Shown: positions 17,701 through 25,801, counted from the stretch's first letter. The stretch is 64,000 nucleotides of DNA from an uncultured Bacteroidota bacterium (GCA_903839875.1 CAIMDZ010000102.1:44426-108425); one strand, 5' to 3'. Translations and numbers: made by a program. Notes: a model not told the origin generated them from the sequence alone.

Positions 17701-17863
17701 CATCTGGTATTGTTGAATCACTTACATTGCCAAGTCCCCAACCTACAGGTAAACCGGTTTTTACATTTACCTTCTCAAAATCCAGATTGTAAACATCTTT
17801 TGTTTGTGAAAAGCAAAATGTACTGTAAAAGAAAATAGCACTAAAAAGAATCGGTCTTAACAT
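14732..17863 (-). CDS. M1 family aminopeptidase with N-terminal carbohydrate-binding-like domain
   Basis: A 1043-residue secreted zinc peptidase. The signal peptide is MLRPILFSAIFFYSTFCFSQ, starting at the ATG at 17863 (an upstream in-frame ATG at 17896 adds eleven residues). Residues about 20-190 look like a galactose-binding jelly roll (LRTENVTEWAGLWMRIDGE, GKGKIWLDNFHL). The M1 core has the substrate-anchoring GAMEN at 489-493 and the zinc site HELFHEW (His521, Glu522, His525) with a second Glu in NESFANYGEQ. The C-terminal 300 residues are helical, HEAT-like. It probably trims peptides in the periplasm. Family certain, N-terminal domain assignment by pattern. Confidence 0.92.
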   Translation of the reverse strand: MLRPILFSAIFFYSTFCFSQTKDVYNLDFEKVNVKTGLPVGWGLGNVSDSTIPDDVSVSAYKLDANTKQAGKYSLLMDMENETKDWTCSNYVIRKVFSGKSIKLTGYLRTENVTEWAGLWMRIDGEKKPIEFDNMEEKHIKGTNDWKEYTIILPYDQKKAKSIVVGGLIVGKGKIWLDNFHLSIDSVDISGPDIVMDTVQHITLDTLTVTAPAAPPIYRAFSPRVWEIKNTRVALSFNWKEKTADAKEWITMHPYFYATDTIVLDAKSMRIDSVILVGKDRNKPLNYSYKNNQLKIDFGHLYKMEDNIELYFKYTAMPYAESTGGSGAIRDDRGLYFINTDHKVPHKPAEIWTQGETESNSHWLITIDKPNTRFTTQIELTVPDSCVTLSNGAMIKQVKDQKGMRTDIWKMDMPMQTYVVMFAVGKFSVVKNSWRGKEVNYYVEPEYQPYASLMFNHTPEMLEFFSKRTGVPYPWNKYSQVVVRDYVSGAMENTSAALFGEFMNQNAREIADRNSEDVVSHELFHEWFGDYVTCKSWTNITVNESFANYGEQLWRYYKYGKASADELGYNDLMGYIGSSSYGGDPQLVRFHYDSREDVFDAISYNKGGAILRYLNYLIGDAAFDRAMYLYLTKNALQSAEAHNWRMAVEEATGQDWNWFFNQWYFHAGHPIVKVVYNYNDTTQKLAVAVTQNQEDSTFMFQLPLKTAIIYGNEKIVTDWNITRRRDTFIYEYKNGIRPVIIPDYAHVLPGEIKDGKKMPQWKVQFAQTDDYVSKRLAVSAAGRLLSDTNAQAIIDMGLKDKIPSIRRTTLSSIRNTQNEKYRRRWTEVVMSMAINETDNLTRAEAIDVLGEWKVANCKTVMITSLHHNSYAIAGAGLGALNKLDADTAYILAKQFVNTDCKAALESAVWSAIGKKAADDDIVLFEAHAPYFLGTKKFTLSSSLSAYLKNVKSEESYKKGVEIFAAMVSTEGMKTFRPMLGGYLFQLANNEKDNLKSDNNDEVELAKKRLQILKPALQKVADAETDEETITDYKKKMKDIFEKD

Positions 17864-18024
17864 AATGATATTATTGACATAAATATTGAAAAGCAATGAT
17901 CCAGAAAAATACCGGTTAATAAACAGGTTTGATGCGTATATTTAAAACAAAAGTAGTATTAATGCAGTAGATATTAATAACCCGAATGGTGGTAGAAAAT
18001 TAGTTTAACACGGACTTATAAATA

Positions 18025-18381
18025 TTAATAAAAAGCCTCTTCAAAATAAATGATCTCTTTAACTTCGTCACCATCCAGTAAAACACTAATAATATCAAAC
18101 CGGATATTTCTATATTCCGGGTGTGCATGGCTGAATGCCAGGGCAGCAGCTTTAAGGAATTGCTGTTTTTTACGATTTACCGCCTCTTCGGGATAGCTGA
18201 CCTTGCAGGAGGAACGGGTTTTTATTTCCAAAATTACCAGCATATCATCTTTAAATGCAATAATATCCACTTCCTTTTTACCGGCGCGCCAGTTATGATG
18301 AAGAATAATATAACCTTTATTTAGCAAAAAGCCTGCTGCCAATTGTTCACCCTTAATCCCAATTTTATTATGTTTGGACAT
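18025..18381 (-). CDS. yraN: YraN family (UPF0102) nuclease-like protein
   Basis: A 118-residue protein of the YraN family. GIKGEQLAAGFLLNKGYIIL, EVDIIAFKDDMLVILEIKTR (Asp, Glu-x-Lys, the PD-(D/E)XK core) and AVNRKKQQFLKAAALAF are the family landmarks. The fold is that of Holliday-junction-type nucleases; a cellular role is not settled. Its start is only 17 bases from the start of the divergent isomerase gene, so their control regions must overlap each other's coding sequence. Confidence 0.92.
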   Translation of the reverse strand: MSKHNKIGIKGEQLAAGFLLNKGYIILHHNWRAGKKEVDIIAFKDDMLVILEIKTRSSCKVSYPEEAVNRKKQQFLKAAALAFSHAHPEYRNIRFDIISVLLDGDEVKEIIYFEEAFY

Positions 18382-18398
18382 TCAAATAAAGTAACAGC

Positions 18399-19385
18399 AT
18401 GAAAAAATTAGTACTGGATTTTCCAATACAATTACAAGAGGCATTAATAATAGGAAAAAATCATCGTTTTCTAACCTCTGCAAAAGAATTTAACAATGTG
18501 GTAGTAACCGGATTGGGCGGAAGCGGAATAGGTGGATCCATCGTGCAGAATTATGTTTTTGACAAGATGAAAATACCTTTTCTTGTAAACAAAGATTATA
18601 CCCTGCCAGCATTTGTAAACAGGAAATCACTTGTGATCGTGTGCTCTTATTCCGGTAATACGGAAGAGACCCTGATGGCCATGAAACAGGCTATTTCAAA
18701 ACGTGCAACCGTTCTATGTATTACCTCAGGAGGAACTGTCGCGGAAATAGCAAATACTAAAAAACTGGATTGCATATTAGTACCTGCAGGCATGCCTCCG
18801 CGATCGTGCCTTGGTTATTCGCTGGTACAAATATTATTTGTGCTTGCCAACTTCGGATTGATTCATAACCAATTTGAAGCAGAGATAAAGAGGGCTATAA
18901 AAGCAATGAGAGAAGGTGAACAGGAAACACAGAAAAAAGCGCTCGCTATTGCTAAAAAAATATTCGGTAAGTTGCCCATCATTTATTCCTCCGGACACCT
19001 GGAGGGGGTTGCAATACGCTTCCGTCAACAATTGAACGAGAATAGCAAGATGCTTGCCTGGCACGCAGTGATACCTGAGATGAATCATAATGAACTCGTT
19101 GGCTGGCGCGATGATGCGCAGGATAAAGCCGTTATTATTCTAAAAAGCAAGGATGACTTTAGCCGGACTCAGGTGCGCATGGAAATTAATAAAAAGATCA
19201 TAAAAAAACATACCTCAACCATAATAGAGATCGTTGCAGAAGGTAAAGGTTATTGGGAGCAGGCCTTCAATCTTATACACCTCACAGACTGGGTATCTGT
19301 TTTCCTTTCTGACCTAAGAGGACTTGATGCTACCGAAGTAAAAGTTATTGACTTCCTCAAAAAGTCTCTGGCAAAAGTAGAGTAG
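18399..19385 (+). CDS. Bifunctional phosphoglucose/phosphomannose isomerase
   Basis: A 328-residue SIS-domain isomerase that interconverts fructose 6-phosphate with glucose 6-phosphate and mannose 6-phosphate. VTGLGGSGIGGS (about 32-43) and CSYSGNTEETL (about 86-96) bind the phosphate, and PEMNHNELVGW in the second SIS domain carries the conserved Glu and His of the bifunctional PGI/PMI family. Length agrees with that family rather than with the 550-residue classical PGI. It is divergent from yraN at very close range. A CCTGCCGGCAGG palindrome follows the stop. Confidence 0.9.
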   Translation: MKKLVLDFPIQLQEALIIGKNHRFLTSAKEFNNVVVTGLGGSGIGGSIVQNYVFDKMKIPFLVNKDYTLPAFVNRKSLVIVCSYSGNTEETLMAMKQAISKRATVLCITSGGTVAEIANTKKLDCILVPAGMPPRSCLGYSLVQILFVLANFGLIHNQFEAEIKRAIKAMREGEQETQKKALAIAKKIFGKLPIIYSSGHLEGVAIRFRQQLNENSKMLAWHAVIPEMNHNELVGWRDDAQDKAVIILKSKDDFSRTQVRMEINKKIIKKHTSTIIEIVAEGKGYWEQAFNLIHLTDWVSVFLSDLRGLDATEVKVIDFLKKSLAKVE

Positions 19386-19405
19386 TTAATTTGGAAATGT
19401 GGAAA

Positions 19406-19417
19406 CCTGCCGGCAGG
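19406..19417. repeat. Palindrome CCTGCCGGCAGG
   Basis: A perfect 12-bp palindrome 20 bases after the isomerase stop, followed by CGGGTTTG. Related words occur at 54080-54100 and 11330-11350. It could serve as a weak terminator hairpin. Confidence 0.5.
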
Positions 19418-19495
19418 CGGGTTTGAAAAAGTACCGGTTTTGAAAACTTAAACCCGGTTAACAATAATGAGACAGGCACTTATTTCTCTATTGCA

Positions 19496-19690
19496 TTAAA
19501 GATTGATCCCCTGATGCTTTAGCATAACATAATTTACCGCGCTATGAGATAGCCTGGAGGCATAGGTTGCAGATTTATAGTGATTTTGTTTGTGGTCTGA
19601 ATGATCACCTTCCTTCATTCTTCTTTTTGTCTGACTGGCAGATTGAGTGGCTACCTCTTTGTTCATGAAAATTTCATTTTTTGTTTCCAT
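19496..19690 (-). CDS. Possible small protein, 64 residues
   Basis: METKNEIFMNKEVATQSASQ onward, hydrophilic, rich in His, Ser and Lys, with no membrane segment. The ATG is preceded after three bases by the 14-bp perfect palindrome TTGAAAATTTTCAA (19694-19707), which could be an operator. I do not recognise a family. The ATG-AT-rich start resembles small stress-type genes of the phylum, but the frame could be chance. Confidence 0.35.
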   Translation of the reverse strand: METKNEIFMNKEVATQSASQTKRRMKEGDHSDHKQNHYKSATYASRLSHSAVNYVMLKHQGINL

Positions 19691-19758
19691 AATTGAAAAT
19701 TTTCAATAGTTAGCTATAAGTTTCATTAATATAGCAATAACAAATACAACCTCAAAAA

Positions 19759-19791
19759 GGAGGACATCATATGATTATTGTCAGTATATGA
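19759..19791 (+). promoter_or_regulatory. Strong Shine-Dalgarno and six-codon leader ORF
   Basis: GGAGG (in AAAAAGGAGGA, 19754-19764) sits seven bases before an ATG at 19771 that encodes MIIVSI and ends TGA at 19789-19791. The TGA overlaps an ATG (ATGA) that opens a frame running into the lipoprotein gene at 19902. Strong Shine-Dalgarno sites are rare in Bacteroidota, so this may be a leader or a translational coupling device. Confidence 0.4.
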
Positions 19792-19901
19792 AAATAATAA
19801 ACAAAAAAAACTATACCTCCTTTGGCGAGAAATTCCGGAAAATTTGCAGAAACTTTGTTTTTGAAGACCACTATAATTATCTTCACAGCAAAACTGGAAA
19901 T

Positions 19902-20360
19902 ATGAAAATCAATATTGCCTTATTAGCCATTGCTTTATTTTCTTTTGCTTTTATTTCTGGCTGTCATAAAGGTGGGTATGGCGTAAGTTATTCCATGAAG
20001 GCAACCATTGGCTCAAACACTTATGAAGCTCCAAATTGTATTGCCCGCCCTTCTGGTAGTTCAATGATCATTTACGGCATGAATAATACAAGTTCAACTG
20101 CTACATCCCCTTCAATTCCCTATTTATCAATTACTATTGTTAACTGGCATGAAGCGCTGGATACTTTTTACTTTGACAGTACCCTCACTAAGAATGTGGC
20201 AGCTTACTGGCCCTCATCTTCACAAACCTCCTATTCTAAAACAGGCGAAGTGTATATAAACACCCTCAATTCAGATAATATCTCAGGTGTATTCCAGATA
20301 GTTTGTTCAGATGGATCAAAAATTACTGATGGCTCTTTCACAGCCAAAAGGCTGCAATAA
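19902..20360 (+). CDS. Lipoprotein of unknown function
   Basis: A 152-residue lipoprotein: MKINIALLAIALFSFAFISGC gives a signal peptide and lipobox (ISGC, Cys21). The mature part (VSYSMKATIGSNTYEAPNCIARP onward) looks like an all-beta domain, with the Ig-like pattern of many short Bacteroidota lipoproteins; no family is recognised. I chose this ATG because it begins the signal peptide; the same frame stays open back to an ATG at 19788 with a basic 38-residue stretch, possibly a translated leader. The next gene is another lipoprotein. Confidence 0.65.
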   Translation: MKINIALLAIALFSFAFISGCHKGGYGVSYSMKATIGSNTYEAPNCIARPSGSSMIIYGMNNTSSTATSPSIPYLSITIVNWHEALDTFYFDSTLTKNVAAYWPSSSQTSYSKTGEVYINTLNSDNISGVFQIVCSDGSKITDGSFTAKRLQ

Positions 20361-20515
20361 GGCTGGCTATTCCATTAGTACTGTTAAGTCAAAAGGAAAA
20401 AGGACTGAGGAGGATTTTTTTAATAATGAGTATAGAATAAAGTATCAGGTAATTTATTTTCTCCCATAAGATAATTCTGGCATTTAATTTGCTGCTTTTT
20501 TATATAAACTTCTGT

Positions 20516-20998
20516 ATGAGGTCCTATGTATTTTTTGCATTTTCTTTCAGTCTTTTATTTAGCGCCTGTACCCGCACAACTACTGTAACCTGCCAACCAG
20601 GCGGATTAACGGTCTATGCTGTAGGTTTTAATAATACAGATTTCGGAACAGGAAGTACCCTGACAAGGTATAAATCTGATGGCGTATTTGACAGTGTAAT
20701 TGATTCCGGCAATATTAATTTCTATCTGTACAGGGATGATACTTTTACCATATGGCCGGCATTATATGCAGGGTATGATTACAAAATCCGGATGCGGGGA
20801 AACGGACGGGTTTTCGGGTTGACCAATATTAAACAGGGAAACCTTGTAAAAGAAACCTTTACTTATAATCAAAGCTTGTTTGGCGGCGACAGATACTTCA
20901 TCTGTTATAACGGTATCGTTGGATATAATATAGATGGGACTGCCTATACCCATACTCCAGACCCAAACCATAATGATTTTGCAGTAATTGTGAAATAA
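20516..20998 (+). CDS. Lipoprotein of unknown function
   Basis: A 160-residue lipoprotein with MRSYVFFAFSFSLLFSAC as signal peptide and lipobox (FSAC, Cys18). The mature part is Thr- and Tyr-rich with an alternating beta pattern (GGLTVYAVGFNNTDFGTGSTLTRYK). The open frame begins nine codons earlier at a TTG; the ATG at 20516 is the proper start of the signal sequence. I see no catalytic motif. It follows the previous lipoprotein on the same strand after 155 bases. Confidence 0.65.
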   Translation: MRSYVFFAFSFSLLFSACTRTTTVTCQPGGLTVYAVGFNNTDFGTGSTLTRYKSDGVFDSVIDSGNINFYLYRDDTFTIWPALYAGYDYKIRMRGNGRVFGLTNIKQGNLVKETFTYNQSLFGGDRYFICYNGIVGYNIDGTAYTHTPDPNHNDFAVIVK

Positions 20999-21004
20999 CC
21001 CGAA

Positions 21005-21181
21005 TCAGGGCTTAAGCCTTTTGCTCATCAGATACCTGTTGAGACCAATAAAAATCGCTTCACTGATTAGTCCTCCAATAATCACAGGTGTGCCTAATTG
21101 ATTATTACCGTATTTAAGCCATACCCCAATACAAATCACAACAAAGGAAAGAATGATCAAAATGGATGGAATGTATTTCAT
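21005..21181 (-). CDS. Small two-helix membrane protein
   Basis: A 58-residue protein with two hydrophobic segments (IPSILIILSFVVICIGVWL and LGTPVIIGGLISEAIFIGL) and a basic tail (NRYLMSKRLKP). The frame is open further upstream, but the ATG at 21181 begins a sensible membrane protein. It is convergent with the lipoprotein gene at 20516 with only six bases between stops. No family recognised. Confidence 0.5.
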   Translation of the reverse strand: MKYIPSILIILSFVVICIGVWLKYGNNQLGTPVIIGGLISEAIFIGLNRYLMSKRLKP

Positions 21182-21330
21182 TGTTCTGACGATACTAATT
21201 GATGAGTTTATTTTTATAAGAAACCATTGTAACGGAAATCTCTGACTGTTACAACGGTTTCTTATGGAAGTTTGACAATTTTCAACTAAAAGGATTATTA
21301 ACAAATGTTACAATTAGCCTTCAATAAAAT

Positions 21331-23340
21331 TTAGAGTTTCACCCACTTTTTCACTATCTGTTTATCCCCCGTATTTATGACAACAGCATAAGTGCCTGCC
21401 GCAAACCCGGAAACATTCAATGAATAAGCGTTGCTGCCTGCACTCAGACGCTTTTTAGTACCATTAAGGCTCTCCCCGGCAACATTCATTACAAACATGG
21501 TAACAATACATGGGTTATCAGTGGTAATTACTACATTAAGGTTATTCTCTGCGGGATTAGGGAATATGGACAAGTCAATTGAAGGGCTGATTGTCACCTC
21601 ATTAAGCGGAGCCATATTGATATAGGCAGTATCGGCAACACCAATACCAAGGTTATAATAGGCTCCTGACGGAGTAGACTGCAATTTTACCGGGCGAACC
21701 TGGTAATGTTTAGTACCAGGAGAAGTTACAAGGTCGTGATAAGTAAGGGTGGTTGAAGAAAGCATAGCTGCGTTAAGTAACTGGTAATGACCATAAAGGC
21801 TATCGGAACGATATACATAGTAACCTATTACAGCCGGGTCTGGCGAAGCTGTCCAATTTAGTACAGCGCCGCTAAGGAGTGGTGTGGTGATGGTAAGATT
21901 GCTTACCGGTTTGATGTAGTCTGTACGTAGGGAGAGGTCACCCATGAGGGCTATATGTATCCAGCCATTTCCATAACCTGTAGGCTGGTAAAGAAACCCG
22001 CTGTTATTAAAAGTGAGAAATGTAGAATAACCGATATTATCGCCCAAAGCCATGTGGTGGAAAAACCAGTTGGGCCTGCCTGCCCAGCAGTTGGTAAGCG
22101 CAGGATTGCTGGAACATAATGGAGCACGGAGAAAATTATCAGCAACATTCCAGTCGCCGAAATAGCTGCCGAATAACATAGTAAAAATACCATTGACCTG
22201 GTTAGTTGTAAAATCAATTGTGTTACCGATACCCCCGGCACTTGTAAACGATCCTCCGCCACAACCGTAAGACCATTGGTAAGATGATGTATTCAACGTT
22301 GACTCATAAGGCAAAACATGAACACTATCCCTGCCAACAAGTGGTGCAAAATTACGCCAGCCATTAGCAGCAAAAGCCTCGCCGCCAAAGTAACCGAAAT
22401 TATCACTTATCAAACCACGATGAACAACAGCAAGTGAATCCATTTTATAATTATGGTCTTTAGCAAGGTAGCTCCTCATCATCTGTATCTCGGTAGTAGT
22501 AAAAGAAGGCATATTATAAAAGTCAAAGCGGCTAACTTGTAATAAGGGTGTTGACGGCACCGGGATTTGGTCCCACTTACCATCTCCCGGTGAATTTTGA
22601 TTTGGCACGTAAGAACCAAGCGTATTTGTGCCAACATCAGTCCAGCCGCCTCCAAGAACGCAGGAGTAATAAATATCTGCCGGCCATGCACCATCATGAT
22701 AAGGCACATGCCCATCAGGTGGATAGTTTATTGTATCAAACAATCCGCTGTATGGTACTGCCAGGTGGCCTATGATTAACAATGATTTTACATTAACATG
22801 GGTACTATAATCGTTGGCTATATCTGACTTTAATGCAACAGCTGTTGTAGTACGTGGGAAATCGTGACGGATTATTTCCCAGCCATCGCCACTTATATCG
22901 TTCATTAATGTTTTTAAAGCGGTATAGCAGGAATCAGAAAATGTACTGTCAACCAGCATAATCATTGCCCCCCTGTTATGAATAGCCGGGCATTTAATAC
23001 CGGCATAAATATAACCATCTGAAATCAATGAGGAACTGATAGCCCTTACGAAATATTCATATGCCGAATCAACGATTACGGCATTATCCACATACATACT
23101 GTCATGTATGGTAAGTGTAACAATTGATGTCCCCCAGGAAGTGGAAGTTTTTGCTTTCTTCCATATCACATAATAAGGCGTATCAGTACCTACCGGCGTA
23201 ACCATTTTCCATTTCAGTGTTATCTGTGGCGGGGAGACTGAAGGAATCGCGTTTAATTCAACAGCAACATCTTCGGTGGCCTGGGCATAGGTAAATTGGG
23301 CTACAAGTAAAAATGCCAGCAAGAAATAAATATGCTTCAT
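21331..23340 (-). CDS. T9SS-secreted protein, possibly C25-peptidase-like, with type A sorting domain
   Basis: A 669-residue exported protein. Signal peptide MKHIYFLLAFLLVAQFTYAQ; then a fibronectin-III-like segment (PPQITLKWKMV...YYVIWKKAK); then a large alpha/beta region (VKSLLIIGHLAVPYSG, PYHDGAWPADIYYSC, LLQVSRFDFYNMP, YGCGGGSF, LFGSYFGDWN); a second fibronectin-III-like segment (NLTITTPLLSGAVLNWTASPD); and a C-terminal sorting domain (DLSIFPNPAENNLNVVI to VKKWVKL). The middle part has the LLIIG and AD.YY order of gingipain-like C25 enzymes, but I cannot point to a secure His/Cys pair, so peptidase activity is a guess. Secretion by T9SS and surface attachment or release follow from the sorting domain. 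Confidence 0.75.
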   Translation of the reverse strand: MKHIYFLLAFLLVAQFTYAQATEDVAVELNAIPSVSPPQITLKWKMVTPVGTDTPYYVIWKKAKTSTSWGTSIVTLTIHDSMYVDNAVIVDSAYEYFVRAISSSLISDGYIYAGIKCPAIHNRGAMIMLVDSTFSDSCYTALKTLMNDISGDGWEIIRHDFPRTTTAVALKSDIANDYSTHVNVKSLLIIGHLAVPYSGLFDTINYPPDGHVPYHDGAWPADIYYSCVLGGGWTDVGTNTLGSYVPNQNSPGDGKWDQIPVPSTPLLQVSRFDFYNMPSFTTTEIQMMRSYLAKDHNYKMDSLAVVHRGLISDNFGYFGGEAFAANGWRNFAPLVGRDSVHVLPYESTLNTSSYQWSYGCGGGSFTSAGGIGNTIDFTTNQVNGIFTMLFGSYFGDWNVADNFLRAPLCSSNPALTNCWAGRPNWFFHHMALGDNIGYSTFLTFNNSGFLYQPTGYGNGWIHIALMGDLSLRTDYIKPVSNLTITTPLLSGAVLNWTASPDPAVIGYYVYRSDSLYGHYQLLNAAMLSSTTLTYHDLVTSPGTKHYQVRPVKLQSTPSGAYYNLGIGVADTAYINMAPLNEVTISPSIDLSIFPNPAENNLNVVITTDNPCIVTMFVMNVAGESLNGTKKRLSAGSNAYSLNVSGFAAGTYAVVINTGDKQIVKKWVKL

Positions 23341-23357
23341 AAATAGAAATGTTTACA

Positions 23358-23387
23358 CAAATATAAAGAATCATTAGGGATATTCAA
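23358..23387 (-). promoter_or_regulatory. Bacteroidota-type promoter for the T9SS protein gene
   Basis: On the minus strand, TTG (23387-23385), 19 bases, then TATATTTG (23365-23358), matching -33 TTG and -7 TAnnTTTG with proper spacing. The -7 box ends 17 bases before the ATG at 23340. Confidence 0.6.
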
Positions 23388-23498
23388 TGCAGAATCATCT
23401 CAGAACTGAATAAAATTAATTGAAAAAATGATGCTGTAAAGTAAAAAAATGGAGCAGAACACTAAGACAAAATGAAACCGCTTACTCTATTACTGCTA

Positions 23499-24365
23499 TT
23501 ACTTTATACTGTTTGTTTTTGCAAACATAGGATTGTGCTTTTTGGAGGGAAGAAAAATACCGCCGCTAAGTATTAGTTCGTATGTGCCGAAGTTCTGTTT
23601 AGCAGTGCCATCGTAAATTTTGAGGTTACTATAGCGGGCATAATCAACTTTCTGTGACATCTCAATATAGGCATACTTCATAATAGTAAACCTGAATGCC
23701 GTTTCTATGCCTGTATTCCAACCACCAAATTGAAAGTGAGGGTCATTTTTGTGTCCGAAAAAGCTATTTTCAACATGTGGAATAACGGGTCCAACACCCA
23801 CTTTACCTGTAAAGTCAATCCGAAGGTTATTATCTTTTGTACGATAAAGCCCATGACGTTTAACAATATTGATCAGGAAGAAATTAGCGCCATTATTCAG
23901 GTAGTAATAAAAGCCATTCCCCTCAGAGAAAATAATTGTTGTATCAGACTTGACATTGCTATGGGAGCCCTTAAGGTGTATTTTCTCGCCATCAGTGATT
24001 ATATACTTGGTATGGTCGAAATTCAGCTCTATCGCAAGGTCCTGTTTTTCATTGAAATAGCAACCTAACCGGTAGTTATATTGAGGTATGGTCAATTGTT
24101 TCTGAAATAACCCGTCGTCCCATCCTTTGTGATCGTGTGCCTGCACATGAACCAGGTCGTAATTATCACCTTCACCGTTCATTTTAACATGAACTGTAGA
24201 CCTTGTATACCATTCGCCATTATAACCCCAGCTAAAATACCAGGACCTTGGATTTTTATGTTTTTTAGGCTCCGGAACTGTTTGCCCAAAAGTTGAATTG
24301 TAAATAAAAAGCAATAAGATAAGTCCAGACAAGGGCAAGGCCCTGTAAACGCAAATATTTTTCAT
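23499..24365 (-). CDS. Outer-membrane beta-barrel-like protein of unknown function
   Basis: A 288-residue exported protein with a signal peptide (LPLSGLILLLFIYNSTFGQ). The mature part alternates hydrophobic and polar residues in strands with many Tyr, Trp, Phe and Gly (WYFSWGYNGEWYTRSTVHVKM, YNYRLGCYFN, FQFGGWNTGIETAFRF), as in small outer-membrane barrels of this phylum. No enzyme motif is visible. TACCTTTG just upstream looks like its -7 box. Divergent from the LiaF-like gene. Membrane topology is inferred. Confidence 0.65.
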   Translation of the reverse strand: MKNICVYRALPLSGLILLLFIYNSTFGQTVPEPKKHKNPRSWYFSWGYNGEWYTRSTVHVKMNGEGDNYDLVHVQAHDHKGWDDGLFQKQLTIPQYNYRLGCYFNEKQDLAIELNFDHTKYIITDGEKIHLKGSHSNVKSDTTIIFSEGNGFYYYLNNGANFFLINIVKRHGLYRTKDNNLRIDFTGKVGVGPVIPHVENSFFGHKNDPHFQFGGWNTGIETAFRFTIMKYAYIEMSQKVDYARYSNLKIYDGTAKQNFGTYELILSGGIFLPSKKHNPMFAKTNSIK

Positions 24366-24385
24366 TGATGTAAATTATTGGTTCG

Positions 24386-24393
24386 CAAAGGTA
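24386..24393 (-). promoter_or_regulatory. -7 element TACCTTTG
   Basis: TACCTTTG on the minus strand fits TAnnTTTG and lies 20 bases before the ATG at 24365. The best -33 candidate upstream is TTC, one mismatch, with 18 bases between. Confidence 0.4.
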
Positions 24394-24518
24394 AGAGAAA
24401 ATTCCTGTCCTGAATCGGGATAATGTGTACTATATACACTCACCGACAATTCCCCCCTGTTTACCGACATTCCATATTTTCTTACCTAATACCTCTTTCA
24501 AACCGGATTATGACCCTC

Positions 24519-24526
24519 TACTTTTG
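24519..24526 (+). promoter_or_regulatory. -7 element TACTTTTG
   Basis: TACTTTTG fits TAnnTTTG and lies 17 bases before the ATG at 24544; TTTC about 19 bases upstream may be the -33 element with one mismatch. Confidence 0.4.
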
Positions 24527-24543
24527 GGTAACAATCCAAAGTT

Positions 24544-25293
24544 ATGCGAGACCGTAATTTTTACAGGGGAGATTACAAACAATACCAGGAGCAGCGGCAT
24601 AGGAACCGTGTTTTTTTTGGTATTGCAATAGCCATCATCGGCGCTGTACTGATGCTTACCACTATGCATATTCTTCCCTGCATAGACCTCGAATTTTCAT
24701 GGCCTGCCATAGTGATCGTAATCGGGATACTGATAGGCATTAAAAGCGGATTCCGCAGCAATGCCTGGTGGATTATGATCATTATAGGTATCGCCAACTT
24801 CACCCCACAGTTTATGATTATGGGGCGTCCTTCAAGAGATTTTGCATGGCCTGCTATCGTCATTATTATTGGAGTAGCTATAGCGTTTCGTCCCAGGAGG
24901 CATACATTCAGACAACGCGACAATAACATAAGTACTACCATAAATGCGGAAAGCGATCTGAATATTGATATCACTTTCGGTGGCAAAAAGGAAGTGGTAA
25001 CCTCAAAAGACTTTAAAGGCGGTTCAGTAGCCGTAACCTTCGCAGGTTGTGAAATTAATCTTGCACAGGCTGATTTTACCGAGCCATCTATCATATTGGA
25101 ATGCAGGGTTTCTTTTGGGGGTTTAGAGATCATTGTGCCTTCGCACTGGGAAGTACAGAATGAAATCAGCCCGTCTTTCGGGAATGTGGAAGATGAACGT
25201 ACCATCCAAACCGGGCCTGGTAATGAACCAAGAAAAATATTGATACTGAGAGGAAATTGTTCGTTTGGAAGCATTGAATTGAAATCTTATTAA
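24544..25293 (+). CDS. LiaF-like envelope-stress membrane protein
   Basis: A 249-residue protein with about four membrane helices in residues 20-118 (FFGIAIAIIGAVLML, WPAIVIVIGILIGI, AWWIMIIIGIANF, WPAIVIIIGVAIAF) and a beta-rich C-terminal domain (NIDITFGGKKEVVTSKDFKGGSVAVTFAG to CSFGSIELKSY). This is the layout of LiaF/VraT-like proteins, which in Firmicutes restrain a two-component system sensing cell-wall damage. A LytS-type kinase and LytTR regulator follow two genes downstream on the same strand, so a sensing role is a fair inference. A TACTTTTG -7 box is 17 bases upstream. Confidence 0.8.
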   Translation: MRDRNFYRGDYKQYQEQRHRNRVFFGIAIAIIGAVLMLTTMHILPCIDLEFSWPAIVIVIGILIGIKSGFRSNAWWIMIIIGIANFTPQFMIMGRPSRDFAWPAIVIIIGVAIAFRPRRHTFRQRDNNISTTINAESDLNIDITFGGKKEVVTSKDFKGGSVAVTFAGCEINLAQADFTEPSIILECRVSFGGLEIIVPSHWEVQNEISPSFGNVEDERTIQTGPGNEPRKILILRGNCSFGSIELKSY

Positions 25294-25337
25294 AACACAA
25301 TGAACGTGGTGCATCACGTTCAAAAAAAACTGACAGT

Positions 25338-25643
25338 ATGAGCGCATTTACAGCACAGATCATTTACCGTATGCAATGTGAAGGATTGCCCACAGATCAA
25401 TACGAGGAACAAGTACGGTTGGTTTACGCAGATAATATTGTACATGCACTTTCCGAAGCAAGAGAAGCCGGGAAGCGGGAAGAGTCAACCTTTATAGACA
25501 GGCACGGACGCACTATGTGCTGGCGTATGGTTGCGGTAAAAGACCTGCAGCCTATAGAGCTGAAAAATGGCGGATTGCTTTTTTCCATGGTAAGAGAAGC
25601 AGAGATACTTCCGGCGCCTTTGTGGGCCAATACGGGCAGTTAG
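25338..25643 (+). CDS. DUF4288-like small protein
   Basis: A 101-residue soluble protein: FTAQIIYRMQCEG, EEQVRLVYADNIVHALSEAREAGKREE, MCWRMVAVKDLQPIELKNGGLLFSMV. The order of a short strand, an E-x-x-x-L-x-x-A-D helix entry and a W.MVAVKDL strand fits DUF4288, whose function is unknown. It lies 44 bases after the LiaF-like gene and before the kinase gene and is probably part of the same transcription unit. Confidence 0.6.
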   Translation: MSAFTAQIIYRMQCEGLPTDQYEEQVRLVYADNIVHALSEAREAGKREESTFIDRHGRTMCWRMVAVKDLQPIELKNGGLLFSMVREAEILPAPLWANTGS

Positions 25644-25801
25644 TGCCGGGAACAGCCTGCCTTTAAGCATTCCTGTTAATTGCTAAGGAATATCCTGTTA
25701 CTGACAGGATCATATCTTCAACCCTGATCATCAGGTTTTTTACACTCCCCGCCGGGATAACTACTGTTTTTGGATACTGATTCTTTACTTTTGACAACAC
25801 T

